Source: Acholeplasmatales bacterium (lineage in GTDB: Bacteria; Bacillota_I; Bacilli_A; Acholeplasmatales; Anaeroplasmataceae). From it: 64,000 nucleotides of DNA. Position numbers and translations under genes: made by a program. The stretch covers positions 27,466-91,465 of the forward strand of contig JAFSJY010000064.1 in NCBI GenBank assembly GCA_017449215.1. The letters run 5' to 3'. Positions 26,990 to 36,099 of the stretch are shown here, in pieces (the stretch's first letter is position 1; each line of letters starts with the position of its first letter). Below the pieces are notes generated by a model that was given only the letters and a program-made list of their open reading frames with translations, was not told where the DNA came from and searched no databases.

Positions 26990-27583
26990 TTAATAATTCA
27001 ATACTGAATCAAATATTAAATGGAATGAATATAATACATTCTCCTCTGATAATTCCAAATCCTTCGCTGCGATTCTTCTACAAATAGATAATGTAGTATC
27101 CTGTGCTACTATAAAGAAGAAATCAAAATTAATACCTGAATAATTATTAATTTCATTTTTAACATGCTCAATTAATTTATGGAATTTACCATAATTTTCA
27201 GTTCTTCTCCTTCTAATTTCATCCTTATAAAGCTTATTATCTGTAACAAACTGAGAATAATAATTTATATATGAAGTATTTTTTACAAAGAAATCAAAAT
27301 ACTTTCTCCATATTTTATAAATTAATGAAGTCATCTTATCATGTGATGATAAATCATTCTCAGAGTAATCTATATTAAGATATTTAGCAGCCTTAGAATC
27401 AATATAAAGGAAGGTTTCAGCTAATAAATTTTCTTTAGTTTTGAAGATTTTATAAATATTAGATTCACTAGTACCAGCAGCCTTAGAAACACCAATAGTA
27501 CTTATCTTACTAATAGAGCTATTTTTAGACTCTTTAATAACGGATTCTAATATTTTAGTTTTAGTATCCAAACGTATCACCAT
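26990..27583 (-). CDS. TetR/AcrR-family transcriptional regulator
   Basis: A 197-residue ligand-responsive repressor type. The N-terminal HTH spans residues 8-55 (TKTKILESVIKESKNSSISK, IGVSKAAGTSESNIYKIFKT with the recognition helix, KENLLAETF). The C-terminal ligand domain is generic. Start is ATG at 27581-27583 or possibly TTG four codons later. A clear promoter and an overlapping dyad (27588-27603) suggest autoregulation. No transporter is next to it, so its target besides itself is unknown. Confidence 0.85.
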   Translation of the reverse strand: MVIRLDTKTKILESVIKESKNSSISKISTIGVSKAAGTSESNIYKIFKTKENLLAETFLYIDSKAAKYLNIDYSENDLSSHDKMTSLIYKIWRKYFDFFVKNTSYINYYSQFVTDNKLYKDEIRRRRTENYGKFHKLIEHVKNEINNYSGINFDFFFIVAQDTTLSICRRIAAKDLELSEENVLYSFHLIFDSVLNY

Positions 27584-27587
27584 CCTA

Positions 27588-27603
27588 GTGAGGACTTACT
27601 CAC
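27588..27603 (-). promoter_or_regulatory. Dyad operator upstream of the TetR gene
   Basis: GTGAG-TAAGTC-CTCAC on the - strand, a five-base perfect inverted repeat with six-base centre. It lies between the -10 box and the start codon, where a TetR-type repressor would act. Confidence 0.6.
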
Positions 27604-27607
27604 CTAT

Positions 27608-27636
27608 ATTCTATAATTATTGAAAATAAAAGTCAA
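27608..27636 (-). promoter_or_regulatory. Promoter of the TetR gene
   Basis: TTGACT (27631-27636) and TAGAAT (27608-27613), spacing 17, on the - strand. Confidence 0.75.
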
Positions 27637-27652
27637 CAAAAACCCCATTAAT

Positions 27653-27679
27653 CCAAAGAAAAGAGGACCATTAGTCCTC
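27653..27679 (-). terminator. Terminator after the Sel1 protein gene
   Basis: GAGGAC-TAATG-GTCCTC then TTTTCTTT on the - strand. The TAA stop codon is in the loop. Confidence 0.85.
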
Positions 27680-28378
27680 GTTACTTTCGATGTTTGTGAA
27701 ATAGCACCCAGATTCCTTTGCTTTAGCCTCCCAAGCATCAGAATCCTTTTGACTTTTCTTTGTTCCTAATCCATTCTTATACATTAATGCTAATCTTTGA
27801 TAAGCTGGCTTATATCCAGCCTTCGCAGATGATAGCATAAATGTTAATGCATCAGCGTAATTCATTACATTATAATAGCTCATCGCAAGCATATATTTAG
27901 CCTTCTCTGAACCATTTAACTTAATCTTGTTCTTATATTTTTGAACCTTAGAAATAGCATAATGATTTGCATAATAGATACATAGCTGATAATCAGCTAA
28001 TGAATAGCCCATATCAGCTACCTTTTCTAATAGCTTTAGACCCTTCTTTAAATCTAAATCTATTCCATCACCATTCATTAATGCTATACCCATATAAAAC
28101 ATAGCTCTTTTATTTTTCTTTTCTACTAATGATGAAACAATTTCAAAGAATTTAATGTTATTTTCTTCTACTATTTTTCCATATGCATAAAACTCAGCTA
28201 ATAATAATTCATATTCAGGCTTATCCTTAACAAAATCATATAATTCCTGATATTTATTTTCATCTTCGAATTTTAATTCTAAAAATTCATATTCTTCATC
28301 ATAATAAAGCTTAATAAATTCTTCTATATTATCACAAGATATATTTATTTCTTTTTCTTCATTTAATAAATAATTCAT
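27671..28378 (-). CDS. Sel1-like (TPR-type) repeat protein
   Basis: Sel1 repeats are helical scaffolds for protein-protein contact. In this 235-residue protein at least three units are visible: RAMFYMGIALMNGDGIDLDL near residue 90, ADYQLCIYYANHYAI near 130, and PAYQRLALMYKNGLGTKKSQ near 195. The first ~80 residues are acidic. It starts 2 bases after the stop of a GGDEF gene, so it may be part of the same signalling unit. No signal peptide. Confidence 0.8.
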   Translation of the reverse strand: MNYLLNEEKEINISCDNIEEFIKLYYDEEYEFLELKFEDENKYQELYDFVKDKPEYELLLAEFYAYGKIVEENNIKFFEIVSSLVEKKNKRAMFYMGIALMNGDGIDLDLKKGLKLLEKVADMGYSLADYQLCIYYANHYAISKVQKYKNKIKLNGSEKAKYMLAMSYYNVMNYADALTFMLSSAKAGYKPAYQRLALMYKNGLGTKKSQKDSDAWEAKAKESGCYFTNIESNED

Positions 28379-28380
28379 TT

Positions 28381-29442
28381 TTATTCTTCACTCAATTCAT
28401 CTAATTCTAAATGCTGATAATATAGCTCTAATGCCAATATATGAGCAAGATTTAATAATACATCCATATCAATGCTTTGCCATACTCTACCTCTTGGGTT
28501 TTCGCAGCAATCAGCTCTAACATAACCAAATGTTTTACCATAGATAGCTATCTTAGCATAAACAATTGCATATACACCATCATTAACCATTTCCTTTAAA
28601 ACAGGAGATAAAGTAAACATATCCTGAACAATAGAATTTACATTACAAATACCAGTATTAGTATTAATTATTTTTTCTATTTCTGAATTATCATAAACTC
28701 TATGATTATGATTTTTACAAAGTGGATGGAAATATTCACAATAAAGCTTCTTATCATCCATTAAGCATAAATGGTCAATCATGAAGTAATTGCCTAAGAA
28801 ATTAATAGTTTCCTTAATAGTTGTAGCAACATTCTTAGTTCTACTTAAGGCATTAAATACCTTAGAATGTAGATACATTGAGCTTACAACCTTATCTCTT
28901 TCTGTCTTTAAATTAATATTAGCGTGCTTTTCAGGAAGATAAATGATAAAGCAGTTTCTACCCTTCATCTTACCTCTATATAATGCCTTATCAGCTAATT
29001 CAAATAAATCATCAATCTTAGTGGCATCCTTAGGGAATCTTGAAGAACCGATAGTACAAGTAAGACCCATATCTCTTAGCTTCCTATCCTCAAGTAGATT
29101 AGGTGTACCTAAAATTTCATGTAGGAATCTCCATAAATCATCATATTCCTCAACGTCCTCTAATACACCAAAGAATTCATCTCCACCGTATCTACCTAAT
29201 ACTCCTCTTTCCTTAAAAATCTTTCTTAAGGCTTCAGCGTATTGCTTTAAAACACGATCTCCAAATAAGTGGCCAAATCCATCATTGATATATTTGAAAT
29301 TGTCTAGGTCAATAATAATTAACGCAAATTTTTTATTTTCACTAATTAATTTACCAACATATTCAACAATGACATCTCTATTATATAGATCAGTTAGATT
29401 ATCTAATCTATCATATTTGTCATCAAAAAACTTCTCATCCAT
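28381..29442 (-). CDS. Diguanylate cyclase, GGDEF domain with C-terminal GAF-like domain (copy 1)
   Basis: Makes c-di-GMP from two GTP. In the 353 residues, the GGDEF domain comes first (about 15-180): DNLTDLYNR, DLDNFKYINDGFGHLFGD, the active site YGGDEF, and DKALYRGKMKGRN. The inhibitory I-site RxxD before GGDEF is absent (GVLGRYGGDEF). Residues about 200-345 look like a GAF-type sensor without a transmembrane helix. ATG at 29440-29442 is chosen because AGGTGG stands 8 bases upstream. It is a paralog of the gene at 37952 with the same domain order and is followed by a Sel1 gene. Confidence 0.92.
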   Translation of the reverse strand: MDEKFFDDKYDRLDNLTDLYNRDVIVEYVGKLISENKKFALIIIDLDNFKYINDGFGHLFGDRVLKQYAEALRKIFKERGVLGRYGGDEFFGVLEDVEEYDDLWRFLHEILGTPNLLEDRKLRDMGLTCTIGSSRFPKDATKIDDLFELADKALYRGKMKGRNCFIIYLPEKHANINLKTERDKVVSSMYLHSKVFNALSRTKNVATTIKETINFLGNYFMIDHLCLMDDKKLYCEYFHPLCKNHNHRVYDNSEIEKIINTNTGICNVNSIVQDMFTLSPVLKEMVNDGVYAIVYAKIAIYGKTFGYVRADCCENPRGRVWQSIDMDVLLNLAHILALELYYQHLELDELSEE

Positions 29443-29516
29443 AGAATACACCACCTAAATAAATCGAATATTACAATATTTATGATACTTTAAGTATGAT
29501 AAATTGTCAAATTATA

Positions 29517-32500
29517 CTATAGTATTTCATTATAAATTCCATCAGAAATTGAATATAGGAAGCCTAAAACATTCTTATTAGTTTTCTTAGCTATTTCATT
29601 CATATATGATCTAACCTGAGTCTTATAATAATCCTTATTAATTTCCTTACTTTTATAATCGATGACAATAAAGAAATTCTCTGTTTCTACTAATAAATCT
29701 ATTTGACCATTAGTATCATTCATTTTAATATCATATTCCTTATAAAACCTAATTGGCTTTTCCTTACATATAGCATCTAAATTATCAATAAATAATTTAA
29801 CCTTTTTCTTTATATTATCATCTAATCCACTATAATCAGGATTATTAAAATCTAAATCCTCTAATATCTTATGAAGCTTAGTACCATATTTTAATGATAG
29901 GGCTGTCTCTCTATCAATAAGATTTTCAATATTATGAGACGCTCTAGCAAAATTATATAATGATGAATCAATCTTTAAATTATCAAAGCTTACATTCATC
30001 TCCTTATAATCAGATACCTTTTTGTTAAATACAACTTCCTTATCATCTAATGCCTTATATGATTCAAATGCACTCATCAGCATATCATCATATGTTTTAA
30101 ATTCTGCCTTATCCTCTTTACTAACATAGTCTACTAGCTTAGTCTCATCACCAAACTTCTCACTTTCGGTAAAGATGACAATACCACATTTAGCTCTAGT
30201 TAAGCATACATATAATAATCTTAAGTCCTCATATAGTTGTTCTAATCTATTTACCTCATCCATTTTTTTATTTATGAAATTATCACCATAAATAGATTTA
30301 ATAGATAAGCCAATATCATCATGATAAGATATAGCATTCCTATCTATCTTACCAACGACACTATCTAATTCAACGAAATAAATATATTTATATTCTAATC
30401 CCTTAGATTTATGAATAGTAATTAAATTTACAGCTTCATCATTAAAGGCATCATTAGAATCATATGATATATCTAATTCCTTTCTTAATGACGGAGTATT
30501 TAATACATTTAAATATTCATTCATTTCCTTATATGTCCATCCTAATGCCATATAGGTATTAGTATTTTCTAGCATATATAATAATCTCTTTTCAGCACCA
30601 ATTGGATCATCTAGCTTATAAATATGCTTAAAGAATTCAAATTTATCATATATTTCCTTTATTAATTCATATAAGGATACATAATCCTTTAATAAGCAAA
30701 TATCTAATAGCTTTTCATCAATATCCTTAATATTATCTGATGTATTTCCATTTAAATAATTTAATATTTCCTGGTCACTAACATTAAATAAAAATGAACG
30801 TAATATAGATACCTTATAAATATCTTCCTTAGAGCATAAATAATTAATAATAGAATTTAATACCATTATTTCAGTATTTCTAATAAAAGGCTTAGAAGCC
30901 TCACATACTAAAGGAATATTATATTTTTCAGCTATCTTAGAATAGTTATTAAAATATCCCTTATTTCTGACAATAACTGCAAAATCAGAATATTTTAAAC
31001 CCTTTTCTCTTTCCTTAAATTCAATATCCCTTAATACTCTTTCGAAGTTCTCTTCTACTACATCTATTTTCGCTCTAGCCTTAGGCTTACCATCTACTAT
31101 TTCCTTATCATTAACATGATAGAATTCAATACCAGGCTCTATATCAGTAAACTTCTTATTTCCAGGATTTAATCTATGCTCATCCTTATAATTAATTCCA
31201 TCAAAATCAGATGTCATTAATAAATCAAAGATGGAATTAATCTCATTTAATACCTCTACCCTAGATCTAAAATTATCCTTTAAATCTACTCTAGTACCAC
31301 CATTACCTTTTCCATATTCTTCAAATTTCTTTTTAAAGATATTTGGATTAGCATTTCTAAATCTATAAATAGATTGCTTAACATCTCCAACAACAATTAA
31401 ATTATTATCAGAAATTAAATTAATTAATTCCTCCTGAATATTAGATGTATCCTGATATTCATCTACATATATTTCAGTAATCTTATTTTTAATGCTTTCT
31501 AATACATCCTTATTTTCCTTTAATAGCTTAATTACCATTTTAGCAACATCATTAAATGTAAATGCATTATTCTTATAACAATATTCATTATATTCATTGA
31601 ATATATCTACACAGATATCTCTAATAATATTTGAATATTTAAGCATATCATTTAAGCTATCTAAAATAGATTTAACTGATTCATTATAATTTAAATATTC
31701 AATTAATAAAGGCTTAAATATTAAATGGAATTCACCATTAGGGTTATTTTTACCCGCAAATGGCTTTCTATTTCTTCCAGGTAATGTTGATATATCTAAT
31801 CTAAAATCCTCTAAATCAGCCCAATTATTAGCTAATAAAATAGGATTAATAAAGCTTCTAAATACAATATCCGCATCCTCATCTATATCAGCATCATAAT
31901 AAGCCATTTTAATTCTTGTTATAATATCATTCTTTTTATTTTTATAATCATCTAATAATTTATCTATATTAGATTTAGATACATTAAATAAATTATTTAA
32001 GAATTCAATTGAATCTACAGAATTATTAACATGTGAATTATAAAAATTAAATAAGGCTTCCTTAAATGCCACATCATCTCTAACAGTTAATAAATCTAAT
32101 AATTTAATAAATGTAGGATCATCATAATATTTTTCACATACCTCATTTATTATTCCAGATAAAATATATGAATATTGTGTTCCATCTAATATATTAATAT
32201 CTGATTTTAAACCAAGCTTATATGAATATAGCTTAAAGAAGTTATGACATAATGAATCAAATGTAGAAATATTAGATTGCTCAACAAAATCATATTCATC
32301 TACTAATTTAGGATTATTATCTAATTCACCCTTTAAAGCTTCCTTTATCTTCTTTCTAATATCATTCGCAGAGGCATTAGTAAAGGATAATACAATTAAA
32401 TTCTTAATTGATAATTTTCCTTCCTTAATTCTTTTAATGATTCTGGCAGTTAATACTGATGATTTACCACAGCCAGCACCAGCACTAACAAGCATATTAG

Positions 32501-32549
32501 CAACACCAGCATCTATTATCTTTTGTTGATCAGGAGTAGGCTTATTCAT
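29517..32549 (-). CDS. addA: ATP-dependent helicase/nuclease subunit A
   Basis: Motor and nuclease subunit of AddAB, which processes double-strand DNA ends for RecA repair. The 1010 residues contain Walker A SAGAGCGKSSVLTARI near residue 22-35, motif II IYVDEYQDTSNIQ near 365, VGDVKQSIYRFRNAN, LITIHKSKGLEYKYIYFVEL, LLYVCLTRAK, and a C-terminal RecB-family nuclease (GTKLHKILEDLDF, GQIDLLVETENF, VIDYKSKE). It is shorter than B. subtilis AddA (~1230). It overlaps the addB stop by 8 bases; SD GGTGAT is inside addB. Confidence 0.95.
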   Translation of the reverse strand: MNKPTPDQQKIIDAGVANMLVSAGAGCGKSSVLTARIIKRIKEGKLSIKNLIVLSFTNASANDIRKKIKEALKGELDNNPKLVDEYDFVEQSNISTFDSLCHNFFKLYSYKLGLKSDINILDGTQYSYILSGIINEVCEKYYDDPTFIKLLDLLTVRDDVAFKEALFNFYNSHVNNSVDSIEFLNNLFNVSKSNIDKLLDDYKNKKNDIITRIKMAYYDADIDEDADIVFRSFINPILLANNWADLEDFRLDISTLPGRNRKPFAGKNNPNGEFHLIFKPLLIEYLNYNESVKSILDSLNDMLKYSNIIRDICVDIFNEYNEYCYKNNAFTFNDVAKMVIKLLKENKDVLESIKNKITEIYVDEYQDTSNIQEELINLISDNNLIVVGDVKQSIYRFRNANPNIFKKKFEEYGKGNGGTRVDLKDNFRSRVEVLNEINSIFDLLMTSDFDGINYKDEHRLNPGNKKFTDIEPGIEFYHVNDKEIVDGKPKARAKIDVVEENFERVLRDIEFKEREKGLKYSDFAVIVRNKGYFNNYSKIAEKYNIPLVCEASKPFIRNTEIMVLNSIINYLCSKEDIYKVSILRSFLFNVSDQEILNYLNGNTSDNIKDIDEKLLDICLLKDYVSLYELIKEIYDKFEFFKHIYKLDDPIGAEKRLLYMLENTNTYMALGWTYKEMNEYLNVLNTPSLRKELDISYDSNDAFNDEAVNLITIHKSKGLEYKYIYFVELDSVVGKIDRNAISYHDDIGLSIKSIYGDNFINKKMDEVNRLEQLYEDLRLLYVCLTRAKCGIVIFTESEKFGDETKLVDYVSKEDKAEFKTYDDMLMSAFESYKALDDKEVVFNKKVSDYKEMNVSFDNLKIDSSLYNFARASHNIENLIDRETALSLKYGTKLHKILEDLDFNNPDYSGLDDNIKKKVKLFIDNLDAICKEKPIRFYKEYDIKMNDTNGQIDLLVETENFFIVIDYKSKEINKDYYKTQVRSYMNEIAKKTNKNVLGFLYSISDGIYNEIL

Positions 32550-34725
32550 CTAAATCACCATCCTCTTTAAATGAATAATAACAAATATTCTTATAATTAC
32601 AGAATTTACAATTGCCCTCTAATGGCTTAATATCAAATTTAGCATTTAATACCTTATTCTTATAATCTAATATTAAATTTATAGTATCATTCATTACCTT
32701 ATCATATTGTTCCTTATTGATATTTCCGCTTCCCTTTTTATTACCACTAATATCAAAAGGTAATGTAGAATTATCCTCCTTATATCCATATGGCTTAAAT
32801 AATTTACCATTATTCATTAATTCTAAATCCTTTAAATTCTTAGGCATTATTCTTTGATAAAATACACCAGCGAAGCTTTCATAATTAACATCTAAGAATA
32901 ATAAATAAATGAATAATTGATATTTCTTATAATAATCACTATTCTTCTTATCAGAATCCTCTGATGGATCATTTTGAATACTAATTTTAGAACCACTTTT
33001 ATAATCGATAACTATCTTCTTACCATCCTTATCCATTACCTTATCTATTTTTCCAGATAAAATAATAGAATCATCATTTGGTAATATTATTTCCTTTTCT
33101 ATTTCAGTTCCAATAAGCTTTATGTTATAGGTATCATTTTCTGATTCTATTTCTTCTATTAGCTTATTTAATATATTTTCATATTTAGATTTATATGGCT
33201 CTCTTAGAGAAAATAATTCCTTTTTATTATTCTTATTATATTCATCGATAGCCATATCTAGTGTATAGCTCTTATTCTTAAAATAGTTTTCTAAGAATAA
33301 ATGTAGTACATTACCTACATCTACAGTATTCTTATATACTCTTAGGCCTAATACGTAATTACAGAAAAAGCTAAAAGGACAGCTATAATACTGTTCTAAT
33401 TTAGAATATGATATTTTTAATTTACCATTATCTAATAATAAATCATGGATTGTTTTAGGATTAATTAATGTAAAGCTTGAATTATATTTATTAATATCTC
33501 CAAACATTTTTCTATAAAAGCTTAAATATTCATTATCTAATCCAGTCATTAGCTTCTTTTCAAATGCCTTATTATAATCTAATTTAGCTCTTTCCATTGA
33601 ATACTTAAATTTATAATCATTATCCACATTAAATTCAACAATACCATCTAATAAATCACTCTCTACATATTTATTAGAAATACCATTTAATGAATAGCTT
33701 ATATATAATTCATTCATTGATTGAATTGAATTAATAAAATATTCCTTTTCCTTTTTATTTTCCTTAAATGATGTATTTATATTAATTGATTCTAAAATAT
33801 TATCATCATAATATAAATCATCCTTATGGATAGTAGGAATATTTTTAAATGTAAATCCAACAATAAATGTATATTTATACATTGGATTAATAGAATTAGC
33901 ACCTCTTACCCTAATACCAGTATTTTTCTTTCTTAAGGCACAATTGCTTAATTCATCTATTAAATCATCCTTAGTAAAATCTATTTCTACAAGCTTGTTA
34001 TAGCAATTAACAAATGCATTTCTTATATCATTATCCTTTAATGATGATAAATCTATTGAATCTAAATCAATATTGTCAATTAATGCCTTAACCTTAGGAA
34101 TAGAATATAATGATTCAGCTCTATCATATGATACTGGAATGCCATAAAAGCTAAATACATTTTCAATTATTCCTAAATATTCAGAATCACCAATATAAAT
34201 AATAAAATCATCAAATGAATATAGATTATTATCCTTATATATCTTAACAATTCTTCCCGCTAAAGCCTCTACCTCTTCTATGATATCCTGATATTTATAT
34301 GCATGAATATTATTATTCTTTTCATATTCAAAATTAATATATTCATAATCCTTTAATGCATATTCTAATAATCTAGATGGCTTAGTAGCTAATATTATTC
34401 TTTTATTATATTTTTTCTTATCATGATAATATTTTTTAAGCTCATTTCTTAATTCATTATTATCATTTAAAATATCACCTATTATTAATGATTCATAAAT
34501 TAATTTAGATCTATCATATTTCAAATTATATTTATGCTTTATTAAATATATAGCAATATCATCATAGTAGCCTAATAAATCGTTCTCTGCCTCTTTTACA
34601 GATTTAAATGTAACATCGGCAATAAAATCCATTTCAGATAGAATCATCATCTTAGTATCACTATCAGTAATAACAATACATGGCTCTTCTAATATTAAAT
34701 TCATTAGCTTATTTAAATTAGACAC
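32542..34725 (-). CDS. addB: ATP-dependent nuclease subunit B, shortened
   Basis: AddB has an inactive helicase fold that recognises Chi and a nuclease with a 4Fe-4S cluster. This 727-residue protein is far shorter than the ~1150-residue B. subtilis form; I see no Walker A at the N-terminus. The C-terminal nuclease is intact: cluster Cys in YYSCPFSFFC near 447, active site GKIDKVMD and IVIDYKSGSK, and CKFCNYKNIC near 705 for the other cluster ligands. Start is GTG at 34725 with SD AGGGAG. Could equally be called RexB-like. It lies 16 bases after the macro/PARG gene. Confidence 0.9.
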   Translation of the reverse strand: MSNLNKLMNLILEEPCIVITDSDTKMMILSEMDFIADVTFKSVKEAENDLLGYYDDIAIYLIKHKYNLKYDRSKLIYESLIIGDILNDNNELRNELKKYYHDKKKYNKRIILATKPSRLLEYALKDYEYINFEYEKNNNIHAYKYQDIIEEVEALAGRIVKIYKDNNLYSFDDFIIYIGDSEYLGIIENVFSFYGIPVSYDRAESLYSIPKVKALIDNIDLDSIDLSSLKDNDIRNAFVNCYNKLVEIDFTKDDLIDELSNCALRKKNTGIRVRGANSINPMYKYTFIVGFTFKNIPTIHKDDLYYDDNILESININTSFKENKKEKEYFINSIQSMNELYISYSLNGISNKYVESDLLDGIVEFNVDNDYKFKYSMERAKLDYNKAFEKKLMTGLDNEYLSFYRKMFGDINKYNSSFTLINPKTIHDLLLDNGKLKISYSKLEQYYSCPFSFFCNYVLGLRVYKNTVDVGNVLHLFLENYFKNKSYTLDMAIDEYNKNNKKELFSLREPYKSKYENILNKLIEEIESENDTYNIKLIGTEIEKEIILPNDDSIILSGKIDKVMDKDGKKIVIDYKSGSKISIQNDPSEDSDKKNSDYYKKYQLFIYLLFLDVNYESFAGVFYQRIMPKNLKDLELMNNGKLFKPYGYKEDNSTLPFDISGNKKGSGNINKEQYDKVMNDTINLILDYKNKVLNAKFDIKPLEGNCKFCNYKNICYYSFKEDGDLDE

Positions 34726-34741
34726 GATTCTATCTCCCTTC

Positions 34742-36097
34742 TTAATTTAAAATATTTTCAAATATTCTATAATTTGCAGACTTCTCTTCATTCTCGTCTG
34801 GTATAGCAAAGATAATCATTTTAAAATATTTTTTATATTCATCACAGATTAATTTGAATGCCTTAGCATTAACTAATGTATTATTTGAAAATGCACCACA
34901 GCCAAATGCACCTAATATTAATATTTCTATATCATTATCTAAGGCTACCTCAAATATGTTTTTAATTCTAGTTAGAATAATATTATATAAATCATTATCA
35001 CTAATTTGTTCATTTCTTAAATTAGGAGCTGATGATGATATTATATTTATCTTATACCAATCATTTTTATCTAATAATGTATTTTCCTTATCATCATTTT
35101 TAAATACTAATACATTAGGTGAATATATTATTCTATCTGAATATAAATTACCTAGCTGCTTATGATATCCATAAAATGATTCATATAAATTACCACTTTC
35201 ATCATTTAAGCATTTATATAATGTAGATGCTCGGCAAATTGATTCCTCCTGAGCATTGGCCCCAGTTAATACTCCACCACCTGGATGAGTACCTGATGCA
35301 AAATTTAAAAGAGCTACATTACCTAATTTAGCATATTTTTTAGCTGCGTCTAATGATGATAATCTTTCAAATATTAGCTTTGAATCATCAGATATATTTT
35401 TCTTATTTGATTCAAAACCTTCTAAATATAATTTAGTATTCTTCTTTGTTTCCTTAATAGATTTAATTAATGATTTATCATTCATATATAAATCTCTAGT
35501 ATTCTTAAATGCTTGGACTCTCATATCTCTATCCTTTAATGTATCTCCAAGCTTTACTATATCATTTATATTTCTTTTCCAATCATTAATGTATTTATAA
35601 TGAACATCATTAAATACCTTATATATTTCATCATCATAACAATAAATATAGACATATGCTAAATCATTATCGTGAATTCTTTTATAATCATATATTGTTG
35701 ATATAGCGATATTCGCAGCTAATTCATAAGGATAATTATATAATCCAGTAGATAATGCTGGAAAAGCAATTGTTAAGCAATTATTATTAATTGCTAGATT
35801 TAATGAATTAATATAAGCAGATGCTAATAATAAATCATCATCTCTATTATCCTTATAAATTGGTCCTACTGCATGTATTATGTATTTTGAATTTAATTTA
35901 AATCCAGGAGTAATAACAGCATTACCAGGTGCACAATAGCCTTGCTTACTTAAGGCTTCCTTTAATTCATCATAGCCAGCAGCATTAAAGATAGCACCAC
36001 ATTCACCACTTGATGGGGCAAGCCTTGAATTCGCAGCACATACTATCGCGTCTGTAATAGCATTTGTTATGTCTCCCTTAACAATTATTATCTTCAT
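34742..36097 (-). CDS. Fusion of macro domain and bacterial-type poly(ADP-ribose) glycohydrolase
   Basis: Both halves belong to families that hydrolyse ADP-ribose modifications. Residues 1-~170 are a MacroD-like domain: VKGDITNAITDAIVCAANSR, CGAIFNAAGYDEL, GNAVITPGF, YIIHAVGPIY, ALSTGLYNYP; the Gly-rich loop is altered to SSGECGAI. Residues ~180-451 are a TIGR02452/DUF2263-type bacterial PARG with the signature GGGVLTGANAQEE near 275 (GGG-x(6-8)-QEE), LNFASGTHPGG before it and LGAFGCGAFSNN later. The catalytic Glu pair is present. It starts 2 bases after the DUF2130 gene and precedes addB, an unusual context. Confidence 0.9.
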   Translation of the reverse strand: MKIIIVKGDITNAITDAIVCAANSRLAPSSGECGAIFNAAGYDELKEALSKQGYCAPGNAVITPGFKLNSKYIIHAVGPIYKDNRDDDLLLASAYINSLNLAINNNCLTIAFPALSTGLYNYPYELAANIAISTIYDYKRIHDNDLAYVYIYCYDDEIYKVFNDVHYKYINDWKRNINDIVKLGDTLKDRDMRVQAFKNTRDLYMNDKSLIKSIKETKKNTKLYLEGFESNKKNISDDSKLIFERLSSLDAAKKYAKLGNVALLNFASGTHPGGGVLTGANAQEESICRASTLYKCLNDESGNLYESFYGYHKQLGNLYSDRIIYSPNVLVFKNDDKENTLLDKNDWYKINIISSSAPNLRNEQISDNDLYNIILTRIKNIFEVALDNDIEILILGAFGCGAFSNNTLVNAKAFKLICDEYKKYFKMIIFAIPDENEEKSANYRIFENILN

Positions 36098-36099
36098 AA

